From Vesta saturnalis (lineage: Eukaryota; Arthropoda; Insecta; Coleoptera; Lampyridae): a DNA stretch of 64,000 nt. Every line of letters starts with the position of its first letter. Position 1 is the first letter of the stretch. Position numbers and translations under genes: made by a program. This document shows positions 22,782-31,598 of the stretch, one piece after another. Where the stretch lies: contig JARFJB010002199.1 in assembly GCA_036346205.1 (NCBI GenBank), positions 516,001 to 580,000 of the forward strand, written 5' to 3'. The notes under the pieces are model-generated. The model did not search any database. It saw only the letters and a list, made by a program, of their open reading frames with translations, and was not told the DNA's origin.

Positions 22782-23000
22782 ATGCATACTGTAAAAAAGT
22801 GTTTTAACTGGTGTGCTATACATTCAAAGTGTGCAAATGAATTTATTATTAAGACATTATTTGATAAAAAAATTAAATTAGACAATACCATTAAAAGTTT
22901 TATGAAATTGTGCGCCGATAAAGATTACAATTCATTACCTTTTGATGAAGTAGATAGGATCTTAGATGATATGAATTTACTTAGTGACATACCGCTTAAA

Positions 23001-23059
<59 letters not shown>

Positions 23060-23273
23060 TAACTTATTATGGCCTGATGATTCAATAAATGTGAAATCTG
23101 GCTTAGAAGATATTGCTTATAAAGACGCTTTATTTATTATAACTGAATGTATTGAGAAAGCAACATATTATACTAATTACAAGTGCCTCGGTATTTTTAT
23201 TGAAATATTATTAGCACAAAGTTTCAACCGTTGGAAAACGATGAGCAAAACAAAATTTATTACTGGAAAGTAG
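22782..23273 (+). CDS. Unrecognised ORF interrupted by a (TA)n run
   Basis: A 163-residue plus-strand frame starting head-to-head with the capsid fragment. The first 73 residues (KCFNWCAIHSKCANEFIIK; FDEVDRILDDMN) and the last 60 (SGLEDIAYKDALFIITECIE; YTNYKCLGIFIEILLAQSF) look like real helical protein. The middle is a pure Tyr-Ile run produced by a TA microsatellite at 22999-23053. No known domain. The following bases 23289-23384 could encode a 31-residue peptide (MKQIQIPAWDGGVGQIPKYG). It may be a minor gene of the element whose frame happens to survive the microsatellite. Confidence 0.4.
22999..23060. repeat. (TA)n microsatellite within the ORF
   Basis: TA run of about 55 bp, then ACATATATAA. 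Confidence 0.95.
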
Positions 23274-23512
23274 ACAACATCAATAAAGATGAAACAAATT
23301 CAAATTCCTGCTTGGGATGGAGGTGTGGGCCAGATTCCCAAATATGGCCATCCAGCAATTTATGTGATTATAAAAGTACTTTAGGTTCACTAAGATAATG
23401 AAATTTTAGAAAAAAAATTTTATGTAATATTTAAGAAATAAAAAACAATTATTTTATTTTTGCGTTTTATTTCATCTAAGAGCTACATACTTTGATATAA
23501 ACTATTCCTAGT

Positions 23513-23634
23513 CAAAAACAGGTACTCTGAAACAGGTCAAAACAGCTCAAAAACAGGTACCTGTTTTCCAAAAACAGGTCAAAACAAATACCTGTCTTCC
23601 AGAAGCAGCTCAAAAATAGGTACCCGTTGGTCTG
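23513..23634. repeat. Cluster of CAGGTACCTG motifs, right
   Basis: At least five spaced copies of the module CAAAACAGCTCAAAAACAGG, TACCTGTTTTCCAAAAACAG and TACCTGTCTTCCAGAAGCAG. It sits in the only gene-free gap of the element, between the exonuclease-like gene and the plus-strand ORF. The same module lies beside the left TIR. Confidence 0.75.
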
Positions 23635-23720
23635 TTTATTATATCTCCTGAAGACTGATTTCTTAGAGCACTGAGGTAAATAATAATATAGATGTTAGTT
23701 AATAAATAAATCTTTATTTA

Positions 23721-24308
23721 TTAGAATTTCATTACAATTTTTTCATATAAATGATATACATGAGCCAAAGCGCAGTGACAAGTGTTTTGTGTATGAAAAA
23801 AGCAGCATGCATTACGTTTAGGTAAAGCAGATTGTTCTTCAAGAACTGTAATACGTTGTTTTAAATTTTTTTGAATATAATCCGCTTTTTCTCGTCCTTT
23901 GACGTACACCTTATCTGTTGTCGATATTAAATCGCAAAGTATACGAGGGAATAGATGTGGAGAGGTATATCTATATTCCCACTTGATAAAGTGGTGGTTG
24001 TGAATTAACCAGTTGGCCTGCTTTTGAAATTCACTATCTAAGGTGTGCCATGGAAATGGAGGCTTGAATACGTAATGAGCAACTTGCTTTCCATTATACA
24101 TCGCTAGTTCCTTAGGTGTAAATATATTTCTTGCTGTTTTGAATCCTTGCACATCAATTATAACAACCTTCTTTCTGACTGCTTTGGTTTGCGCGTTGTA
24201 TGTAACTAATGCGATCGTGCAGTGCTTTACATATACTTTTTGAAAAATGTGATGTTGAAGCGAATGAAATTTCAACTTATATAGATCGGTTGATAGTCGA
24301 GCATGCAC
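23721..24308 (-). CDS. Exonuclease-like protein of unknown function (element-borne)
   Basis: An intact 195-residue frame. A strand ending IDVQGF (about residues 50-56) resembles the first acidic motif of DEDD-type 3'-5' exonucleases. PKELAMYNGKQVAHYVFKPP follows, then a middle block IHNHHFIKWEYRYTSP, a VYVKGREKADYI block, and a C-terminal Cys/His cluster (CCFFHTQNTCHCALAHVY). I recall this arrangement from many unnamed insect proteins linked to selfish DNA, but I cannot name a described family. The nuclease reading is inference from the first motif and the secondary-structure order. It lies on the same strand as the capsid and ATPase. The start Met may be internal, as the frame is open close to the (TA)n region. 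Confidence 0.55.
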   Translation of the reverse strand: MHARLSTDLYKLKFHSLQHHIFQKVYVKHCTIALVTYNAQTKAVRKKVVIIDVQGFKTARNIFTPKELAMYNGKQVAHYVFKPPFPWHTLDSEFQKQANWLIHNHHFIKWEYRYTSPHLFPRILCDLISTTDKVYVKGREKADYIQKNLKQRITVLEEQSALPKRNACCFFHTQNTCHCALAHVYHLYEKIVMKF

Positions 24309-24462
24309 AAAGTCAGAACCTTGACCTACGCATGCGCAAAGCGCTTTCCATAAGAGAAAACATCAGTTTTCATTATGCATACAAATATTCGTATTATACT
24401 TTTATTAATTACTGTTGTTTTTTATCATACCACACTAAGTTTTTACCCAAAATTGCACGTTT

Positions 24463-24560
<98 letters not shown>

Positions 24561-24669
24561 AAATTACCCAAAATATAGCACTACCAACAATTTTTTTTGC
24601 ATTGTACTTTTCTGTTATATTTTTGTCTAGGCAACACTACTATCACTGCTGTATTTCTTTTTATTTAAA

Positions 24670-24709
<40 letters not shown>

Positions 24710-24968
24710 CACATCATCATTATATATAAAAAAAAGATTTATTTACTCTTTAAAAACGTCTTTCTTTTAACTTTCACTTTTTTCATTCATACTATCCATT
24801 TTCTAGATTTAAAATATCTAACAAAAAAAAACCATAGTTATTAATATTTTCTTTATTTAGTAAAATTGCTATACATTAGATAACGCAATACTTTTTCATA
24901 CAGTGTCAATTAATATTGTACTCTGCAGCAATGCATAATTTACGTATGGCAGGGTTGTAGCGCCACTG
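24309..24968. other. Gene-free stretch with microsatellites
   Basis: Between the exonuclease-like gene and the short LPERF gene. Apart from the two TA runs I see nothing that supports a gene. Confidence 0.4.
24463..24556. repeat. (TA)n microsatellite
   Basis: TA run of about 92 bp; a second shorter one lies at 24675-24702. Frames made of Tyr-Ile across them are not genes. Confidence 0.95.
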
Positions 24969-25184
24969 TTAAGAATAAAATGTTATGTTTGTTGTTTTTC
25001 CGGCTGCACGCAAACTACTTAAGAACACATCCTTCGTGTTTAGTGGCGCTTTAAATTCTTCAATTTGTGTTTTTTCTTGTTTGAAATACACATGAAAGCG
25101 TTCAGGTAATACACATTTAAAATCATCTGTTTCCATTACTATACATTCACCGTACTTAGTATTAATTACAGCTATATACGTCAC
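24969..25184 (-). CDS. Short element-borne ORF with LPERF motif
   Basis: A 71-residue frame, about 90 bp downstream of the initiator in the right TIR, so it is the first gene of the leftward transcript. It reads YIAVINTKYGECIVMETDDF then CVLPERFHVYF and a short C-terminal strand region. The arrangement (NTKYG, LP.RF) recalls small proteins I have seen repeatedly in insect selfish-DNA contexts, with an OB-fold-like strand pattern; a single-strand-binding role is a guess. An upstream ATG near 25221 is in another frame and gives only a 12-codon peptide. Confidence 0.45.
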   Translation of the reverse strand: MTYIAVINTKYGECIVMETDDFKCVLPERFHVYFKQEKTQIEEFKAPLNTKDVFLSSLRAAGKTTNITFYS

Positions 25185-25274
25185 TTTATACTTTCTCGAT
25201 ATCTCGCGCTCGCACGCATTTTTAAATGGTTTGTAATAGGTGCTTTGGTTTAACTCTGCTAATTACATATTTGC

Positions 25275-25403
25275 TAACTGACTGATCTCAACACACACAG
25301 GTCGCTGCAGTTTATATAACAAAAATGTGTCCTTGAATACCTATCGTAACTTGTTAAATACTACTTTTAGTTTAGACTATTGATCTTGATCTATTTATTA
25401 GCA
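25275..25403 (-). repeat. Right terminal inverted repeat (~129 bp)
   Basis: Mirror copy of 20911-21047. On the minus strand it carries TATATAAACTGCAGCGACCT and ends GAGATCAGTCAGT, so the TATA box and initiator are conserved and point inward (leftward). Confidence 0.85.
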
Positions 25404-25499
25404 TATACAACAACCTAGCACTCTTCTCGTTTCCTGTGACCATGAAAAATTTTAGTTTTCTAAGAAATGTAATATGATACCACTGCAGGCCAATAATCT

Positions 25500-25910
25500 T
25501 TGACCTAAGAATATAATGATTACTTTTGCAATTTCTATTTTTAGTTTTCCAATTTGACCTTGAAACGAGGGCCGCGTACGTGCACGTCGATAAAACCCAC
25601 TTGACCTTGTAATGTAAATCCTATACAAAGTGGATTAGAACCCCCCAATACGACTACTACTTTTTATTTTTAGCTTTCCAATTTTGACCTTGACAACACC
25701 ATAAGAATATGATTATTTTTGCAAATTTTATTTTTAGCTTTCCAATTTTGACCTTGACACCATAAGAATATAATGATTACTTTTACAATTTATATTTTTA
25801 GCTATCCAATTGTGACTTTGACAACACCATAAGAAAATCATTATTACTTTTGCAATTTCTATTGTTAGCTTTCCAATTTGACATTGAGAGGACGAGTGAC
25901 CTTGAAGCGA
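25500..25910. repeat. ~75-bp tandem repeat, 4-5 copies
   Basis: Copies of TTTTTAGCTTTCCAATTTTG, ACCTTGACAACACCATAAGA and ATATAATGATTACTTTTGCA. Two longer units at the ends share CGAGGG.CGCGTACGTGCA and GATAAAACNCACTTGACCT. It begins about 90 bp outside the right TIR of the compact element. Confidence 0.8.
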
Positions 25911-26219
25911 GGGGCGCGTACGTGCATGACGATAAAACTCACTTGACCTATCTGACTACTAAATTGCATAGAAAATTACTTTGCAAACGTTGTACCAAAT
26001 TATACCGCTTTAGAATTCAGAACACATTTTCGAATTTCAAGAACTTTGTTCATTGGATTAACAGAAAAATTTGAGCAAAGTGAAGAATATAAGAATGTTC
26101 AACAAAATTATAACAGAACATCTACTGACAAACACCTCGCGGTTTTTTTATGGTCTGCAGGCCATGAGGCTTGCTCTTATAGTAGCTTATCGATTTGACT
26201 TATCGTTATGGACAGTGCA
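25911..26219. other. No gene seen
   Basis: Sequence between the tandem repeat and the dispersed repeat. The frames here show no family signal. Confidence 0.4.
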
Positions 26220-26224
26220 ACACT

Positions 26225-27110
26225 TTTTTTACGTCACAAGCACCGCCCACTGGGGCACCTTTCCCACTACTCTTACTCGTCCACGTGTGAGACCGTGTTT
26301 TTCACTCCTATTATTGGCGGCATCTTTTCGGAGGCCCTTTTCAACCCTTGATAGAATTTTCAACCCTAATTATGGTCTTTTTGACAACAATTTTTTTGCC
26401 GGCCTTATTTTATGGTTTCTTTTTGGAGACCGTTTTCAACCCTTTTGTTTGTATTAAGTGCCTATTTGTTGGTCTTTTTTGTCGGCCCTTTTTGTACTTG
26501 CTCACGTGAGAAGCGTATTTAGGTCTTGAGCTTGGTGTTGGACTTGGGTTGGTCTTGCACTTGGGGTGGGGGGTAGGCGAAGGGTGACGGTTATTTTTGG
26601 ATAATTATAGGCCATTTTTGACCCGGTGATTGGAGGGTTAGCATTCTGATTGAGGTGAAATTTGAAACGAGGAAACCCTAATCTTATAAGACAAGTGTAG
26701 GCTTTCGCCCCCTGTAATTACCCCTGGTTGGAAATGGTATTCGTTTTTGTAGGTTATGACTGGTAATTTGAAGTTGTATTCTAATAAGGAGGCCTAATGC
26801 TTGCTTGTAAGACAGGTGTAGGGCTTCGCAACTTGTTCTCGGGCCTTCGCTCCCCTGGCTGGAAATGATGTGGGGACCCTAACCTGGTAATTTGAAGTTG
26901 TATTCTAATAAGGAGACCCTATTGCTATCTTGTAAGACACGTGTATGAACTTGTGTTATGGTTTGATCTTGCGTGGGGAATTTAAATGACAGTAAAATTT
27001 AATTATAGAACACTTATTTTTATTGTAAATATCATGATTAAAAAAGCCTCAGTGACTTATTAAAATAAATTACTGACATTCAGATTATTCTCTAATGCAA
27101 CAAAAAAATT
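26225..27110 (+). repeat. Copy of the Polinton-associated arm repeat
   Basis: Parallels 42160-42990 throughout: TACGTCACAAGCACCGCC at the edge, TTTTCAACCC modules, GAGAAGCGTATTTAGGTCTT, GGATAATTATAGGCCATTTT, CCCGGTGATTGGAGGGTTA, two units of the 130-bp module, then AGTAAAATTTAATTATAGAA and the poly-AT end. No protease copy follows; the repeat stops near 27110, where the G-rich tract begins. Confidence 0.8.
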
Positions 27111-27130
27111 TTATTAAGTAAATTAATTAC

Positions 27131-27192
27131 ATGGGAGGGTGGGAGGTAGGGGGCGGGAGGGAGGGTGGGTGGGAGGTAGGGAGGGAGAAGCT
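27131..27192 (+). repeat. G-rich tract (GGGAGGGTGGG-type)
   Basis: Sixty bases of GGGAGG/GGGTGGG units with at least six runs of three or more G: a strong G-quadruplex candidate on the plus strand. Confidence 0.85.
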
Positions 27193-27269
27193 TTGTAGCA
27201 AGTACCAGTGTACAAACCTGTAAAAAAATTATGTTCATATTTCTGGCTCCATAACCGCAGTAGATTTAA

Positions 27270-28083
27270 TCGTACCTGGATAGTTGTGGAATAGATTTTT
27301 TAGGACTTTGTTGTATTCTTTGTTGAATGTCATTAACAACTTCTTCAGTTAAAACAGTCGGCCTACTTGTTGACTTGCCTTTGCAAATACAGTGCTTGTT
27401 TTCATACCGTGTAATAAAATGTAATATGTTTTTGAAATAAATCATATTCTATATTAACATCGGGAAAAGCCTCTGATAACTGCTCAATGTAGTACCCCAA
27501 CGAATAGCTCCAAGTTCCAACTTACATCACAATAGCTTCGTAATGTTAAGAGCTTTGAAAGCATTTACGAAAACCCTCTATAAGTAGCTTACTATCCAAA
27601 GGATTTTGTTCCAAACGGGAGTCAACAGAGACGTCAGAAGATTCAATTAAAATCATGCCAGACGTTGATGGTTGCGGTGAACCGGAACGTACTTAAAAAT
27701 AAATGAATAAAATGTATTAATGTATAACATTTAATTAAAAATTTACCTTGCTCGCTAACCGCTTTTTGGAAAATTGTTGGGATTGCATCTTTTTTTAGCC
27801 TGCTTTTGCTAAGCTCAGCAAACATTTTATTTTCAAAATGTTTACTGCAAACCCTTCTGTGAGATATTTTTTCTGGTTCGATTGACAGCCATTCTAACCT
27901 TCCAATTTTCTCCAACCATTGAAGTTGCCTTTATTTCATAATAAAAATCATATTTTAATATAAAACATTGAAATTTTGTGTACCGTACGTGTATACCTTA
28001 TTGGATGATTAGGAATTGCAAAAAAACTCAAATCAAGGTTTTTACGACTGTTGGTGCCACTGTCAGTAAAACAATAATTTGCC
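27270..28083 (-). pseudogene. THAP-domain gene fragment, three exons
   Basis: Exon 1 from 28083 (MANYCFTDSG; SFFAIPNHPIR) is followed by a donor near 27993. Exon 2 from about 27925 carries QLQWLEKIGRLEW, RVCSKHFENKMF and LKKDAIPTIF, and ends near 27748. Exon 3 starts near 27690 with Ser/Pro-rich sequence. The order matches a THAP DNA-binding domain (C2CH zinc). One zinc ligand appears lost: the second Cys of the first pair is Ser in TDSGTN. Near 27350 the sequence VLTEEVVNDIQQRIQQSPKK resembles the helix-turn-helix of another transposon protein, so the 3' part may be chimeric. It could be a host THAP gene or the missing head of a P-type element. Confidence 0.6.
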
Positions 28084-28288
28084 ATTGTCTCTCATTAAAT
28101 TACCACATCAAATAAAAGAAAATGATAAAATTCTCAAAATTCGTACAAGTAAACAAACCATTAATCGGCCATATTGAAGTTATGCGCGTAGACGTGCGCC
28201 AACGAACACCTATACCATAAAAATCGTTGAGACGAACTTCTGATTAGCGTAGCTTCTATATTCTGTGCAAGAAGCGAGACGAAAGTAG

Positions 28289-28296
28289 AACGAATG
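28289..28296. repeat. 8-bp target duplication, left (AACGAATG)
   Basis: Identical to 31188-31195 and directly adjacent to the hAT terminus CAGAGGTGGGTA. Confidence 0.95.
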
Positions 28297-31187
28297 CAGA
28301 GGTGGGTAAAATAGATAATAAAATGTATTTAAGATAGAAAATATAAAATACGTTTATTAAAAGTATTTAAAATAGAAAATACAAAATGATTTACATATTT
28401 TTATTTAAAATACATAATACAAAATAGGTATTTCAAATAAGTTTTTTATATAAAATAGTTTTAAACAAATTATTTATTTGCTTTTATTAGTAAAAGCTTT
28501 TCAAAATGATCGTCCGTCATGCACCTTTGTTTCGGACGCGTAATCATACCTGCGTATGAAAACAATCTTTCGACTGGTGCTGATGATGGCAGTGTAGTGT
28601 TGTATTTAATAAATAATTTCTTTATATCACGAAAATCCTGTAACATTTATAAATCAGTATTTTCGCTTTGTAGGTACTGGAGACCTTGCAGTTCTAGAGT
28701 GTTATTTATATCAATAATATCAGAGGTACCGCTACCTGAAGAATTTTCATCAAATAGAAAATACTCATCATTCGATTTGTTGGTATTAATCACAGATTTT
28801 GCAGGTTTTAATGCTAATGCAAGAAGTTGCAGTTCATTAAATAATAGCTGTTTTAATTTATTTCTATTTTCTTTTGAAACCCATCGTAATTTAAAATAGG
28901 GATGTGTAATTGTGGCTAATATTGCGTCATTTACAGATGAAGATAATAAAAAGTATTCTTCAAATCTTTTGTATAAACTAGTTATTAAAATATTGATAAG
29001 ATTTGAACAATACTTTAGCTGTCGTAATTGATACGATTTTAGAATTTTTTCAATGCGTACCAGTTGGGGAATAAGCTCTCCATAAAAAGTATTTTTAGAG
29101 CCTTGCATGTTATCCAAGGCTTCTGCAAACGGTCGAAACAATTTCAATATATTCTGACAGAAATTGTAATTCTGTCTCTTTAAATTTTGGTATATTCAGT
29201 GCTTCACAGATCTCATTTAGTTTCTCTTTGATTTGCATTAAATTTTGCAAACAATCAAATGTTGAATTCCAACGAGTTGGACAGGTGATTTCGTAGAAAT
29301 TTTAAAATATGTTTCACATGCTTTTGGAGATTTTAAAGTTAAATTCCAAATTGCAGAACATTTTGCAAATACACAGTGGCTAACTCTGTTGTAACTGTTG
29401 TTTGGTGTGTTTCCATGCCAATTTTTTATATCAGTTATTATTAAATTTAACGTGTGACTAACATAACGTTGGTGGTGTGGCAAAAATGTGTCCGTCATAT
29501 TTGATATATTACCATCACAATGATTCTGGTTTATTGATTCTAACACGTCACTAATAGGAATAATCAAAATTTCGTCATCTTGATTATCAGTATTATCACG
29601 ATTAGTTTCCTTAGTATGCATTGCATCTGCTTCATATCCTATATAACAAAAGTCAATATTACATACTATGTTATCAACAAAAATTTTTTTTTATTGTGGT
29701 ATCAACTAAACATAAATGTAGTTTTTATTTTTACTTTGTAAATGCTGTGACAGCCAGTTGCATAGTCAATATCAATAAAAAATATTTAAGTATTTTATAT
29801 TTACCAACTTCCAAAATATGTTTTAACGAATCATTTCGCAGTAACTCTTGGTGGACCAAATTTTCAAATGACGCTGATTCTTCCACTTCGTTCCTGGATT
29901 CTTTAAAAGCCTTCACCATGTTCGCCCCATTGTCTGTAACTGTTTTTATAATAGTTGTTGTGTTTTTATCAATGAATTCATCATGAATGTCGCTAATCAT
30001 GTTTGATATTTTGTTGTAAGTGTGAGAGCCCTTAAATCGTCTGCATGCCAGTGCAGTACTCCCTCTAGTCAAATCTTCATTTATCTATAATTTTTGTAAA
30101 TATATAGGTACCACTACCAAAGCTAAATAAAAATGCAAACCCAATGTGCAGTAATGCCCATATAGCTCCTTTTTGAAGTAGACCAAACATCAGCTGTGGT
30201 ACAAATATACTTTACAGATTTTAATTCATTTTTTATGGTCATAATCATTTGAGAATAGTCATTGTCGATTTTATTCGAGAGTCTTTTTTTGTAATAACCC
30301 GAACTGGATTTTTTAACTTGTTTATACCTGAACAAAAGCGAAGTGGTTGTATTCACTAACAGGCATTACAAATTTTCATTACGTACCAACAATTAATTTT
30401 TTAAACGCTTCATGTTCAACTATTGCTAATGGACTCATGGTTTGAACCACAAAGTTTGAAATAAGACTATTGGCTTCTTCTTGTTCTCCGTGATGAAAAA
30501 CACCATCCAAAGAAGTTTGTTTACTTCTTTTTTCAGAATGTCCTTTCTGTTTGGAAACCGTTGCAGGTCTTTTCTTGGGATGTATATATATATTTTTTCG
30601 ATAATTTTCATAGTCTTCTATAGAATGACTTCTTACCTTCAAAAATTGTTGATGGTAAGTATAAAAGATAATATTTTATAAAAAACTTTATTACTTTACT
30701 AACCTTTAAGTGATTTCTAAAATTTGTTGTAGCATTCAGGCGTCCTTTTATAATTTTCCTACACGTGTTGCACTCCGCGCTAATATTACTTCCATCTCGA
30801 GTTTTTAATTTAAAAAACCTACCATTTAAAATCAACGGTATATTTTGATTTTCGATTTCACTGTTTATATTGTCCTGATTCGTGGATTGTGACATTTTTA
30901 AGAATAAAAGTATGTAAACTTAAGAAAATAATGCATTTTAATTTTATAACCTCAGAAATACATAGTGCGCAGATGACTTAAGAAAGATAGATTCATATTC
31001 ATTATAGTGTTAAAGAATAAAGATAGAATACAACTAATGATAAATTTTTTAGTCTGACGCTCGTGATGGAAGTGTTTCCATTACCAGCTTGTGTACCGAC
31101 ATATTTTTTGACCTTGTATTGTCATAAAAAAAGTTATTTTAAATGGGTATTTAAAATAGATCTATTCAAAATAGTTACCCACCTCTG
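28297..31187 (-). mobile_element. hAT transposon with complete ends (2891 bp)
   Basis: Ends CAGAGGTGGGTAAAATAG at 28297 and TACCCACCTCTG at 31187, 12-bp perfect terminal inverted repeats, flanked by the perfect 8-bp duplication AACGAATG. AAAATA/TATTTT motifs crowd both subterminal regions. It contains one multi-exon transposase gene on the minus strand. The perfect duplication implies a fairly recent insertion. Confidence 0.95.
28500..30895 (-). pseudogene. hAT transposase, multi-exon, lightly decayed
   Basis: Exon 1 (30895-30704) has a BED-type finger (CNTCRKIIKGRLNATTNFRNH) and ends in AAG|GT. Exon 2 (about 30636-30385), exon 3 (about 30361-30137, CTTADVWSTSKRSYMGITAHW, holding the first catalytic Asp), exon 4 (about 30087-29808, TVTDNGANMVKAF, the second Asp) and exon 5 (from about 29645) follow with GT-AG borders. 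The C-terminal block SSAPVERLFSYAGMI and HFEKLLLIKANK ends near 28500. Frame breaks occur near 29300 (before CPTRWNST) and near 29135, plus one TAA at about 28654. So the protein is not producible as read, though the damage is slight. Confidence 0.88.
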
Positions 31188-31195
31188 AACGAATG
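31188..31195. repeat. 8-bp target duplication, right (AACGAATG)
   Basis: Matches 28289-28296. Confidence 0.95.
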
Positions 31196-31598
31196 AATGC
31201 GATGATAAGTGACACGACGGAGTGAGTATTGATTTCAAACCATTCGAATGATTTTCGCATAACCACTCGAGATATCCTTACAATCGAATGATCGATTATT
31301 TTTCATTCGAGAGGTCGCATCACTTCACAATTATTTCTGCAATATTACCATATAACATTAAATTAAAATATTACTATAGTTACAATGTTTTTCCGTAACT
31401 CATGAAATCCCTTCCATAACCTGTAAACTAGCATTATTTATTGCATTGTATCTGTTTCAAATCAACCGCCATGGTACATTAAGTATATGATCATCCACTT
31501 GGGGGCGCTAATTTTATTCCCGTCGCAGGTACGTCAGATACGTTTATATTTTTTTCATGTTATGTGAATATTACTAAACAAAAAACGTACGTGAAAAG
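31196..31598. promoter_or_regulatory. Upstream region of zinc-finger gene 2
   Basis: No gene. It contains repeated TCGAATGA/ATTCGA motifs (31240-31310) and a GC-richer block with GGGGGCGCTAATTTTATTCC and CGTCGCAGGTACGTC, 80-100 bp before the start codon, a likely promoter position. Confidence 0.35.

Larger units (their letters stand above)
20905..25409. mobile_element. Compact Polinton/adintovirus-like element with terminal inverted repeats
   Basis: A 4.5 kb unit bounded by imperfect inverted repeats (about 20911-21047 and 25275-25403), starting TGCTAATAA.TAGATCAAG. Inside, on the minus strand in order from the right end: a short protein with an LPERF motif, an exonuclease-like protein, a jelly-roll capsid fragment and a packaging ATPase. 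These families are known from Polinton/Maverick elements and adintovirus-like endogenous viruses, normally 15-20 kb with polymerase B and an integrase. I see neither of those here, so this is either a deletion derivative or a small dependent element. The coding parts are broken. No clear target duplication was found outside the repeats. Confidence 0.65.

Noticed and set aside
24209..24844. Long plus-strand frames with Tyr-Ile runs
   Set aside because: Produced by (TA)n microsatellites; the flanking part is antisense to the exonuclease-like gene.
20905..25409. Reading the TIR element as a densovirus because of its size and TIR promoters
   Set aside because: The visible proteins are a packaging ATPase and hexon-like capsid of Polinton type; no parvovirus NS1 helicase or phospholipase motif is present.
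28519..28899. Plus-strand frame of 126 codons
   Set aside because: Antisense to the hAT transposase C-terminus, which has clear family motifs.
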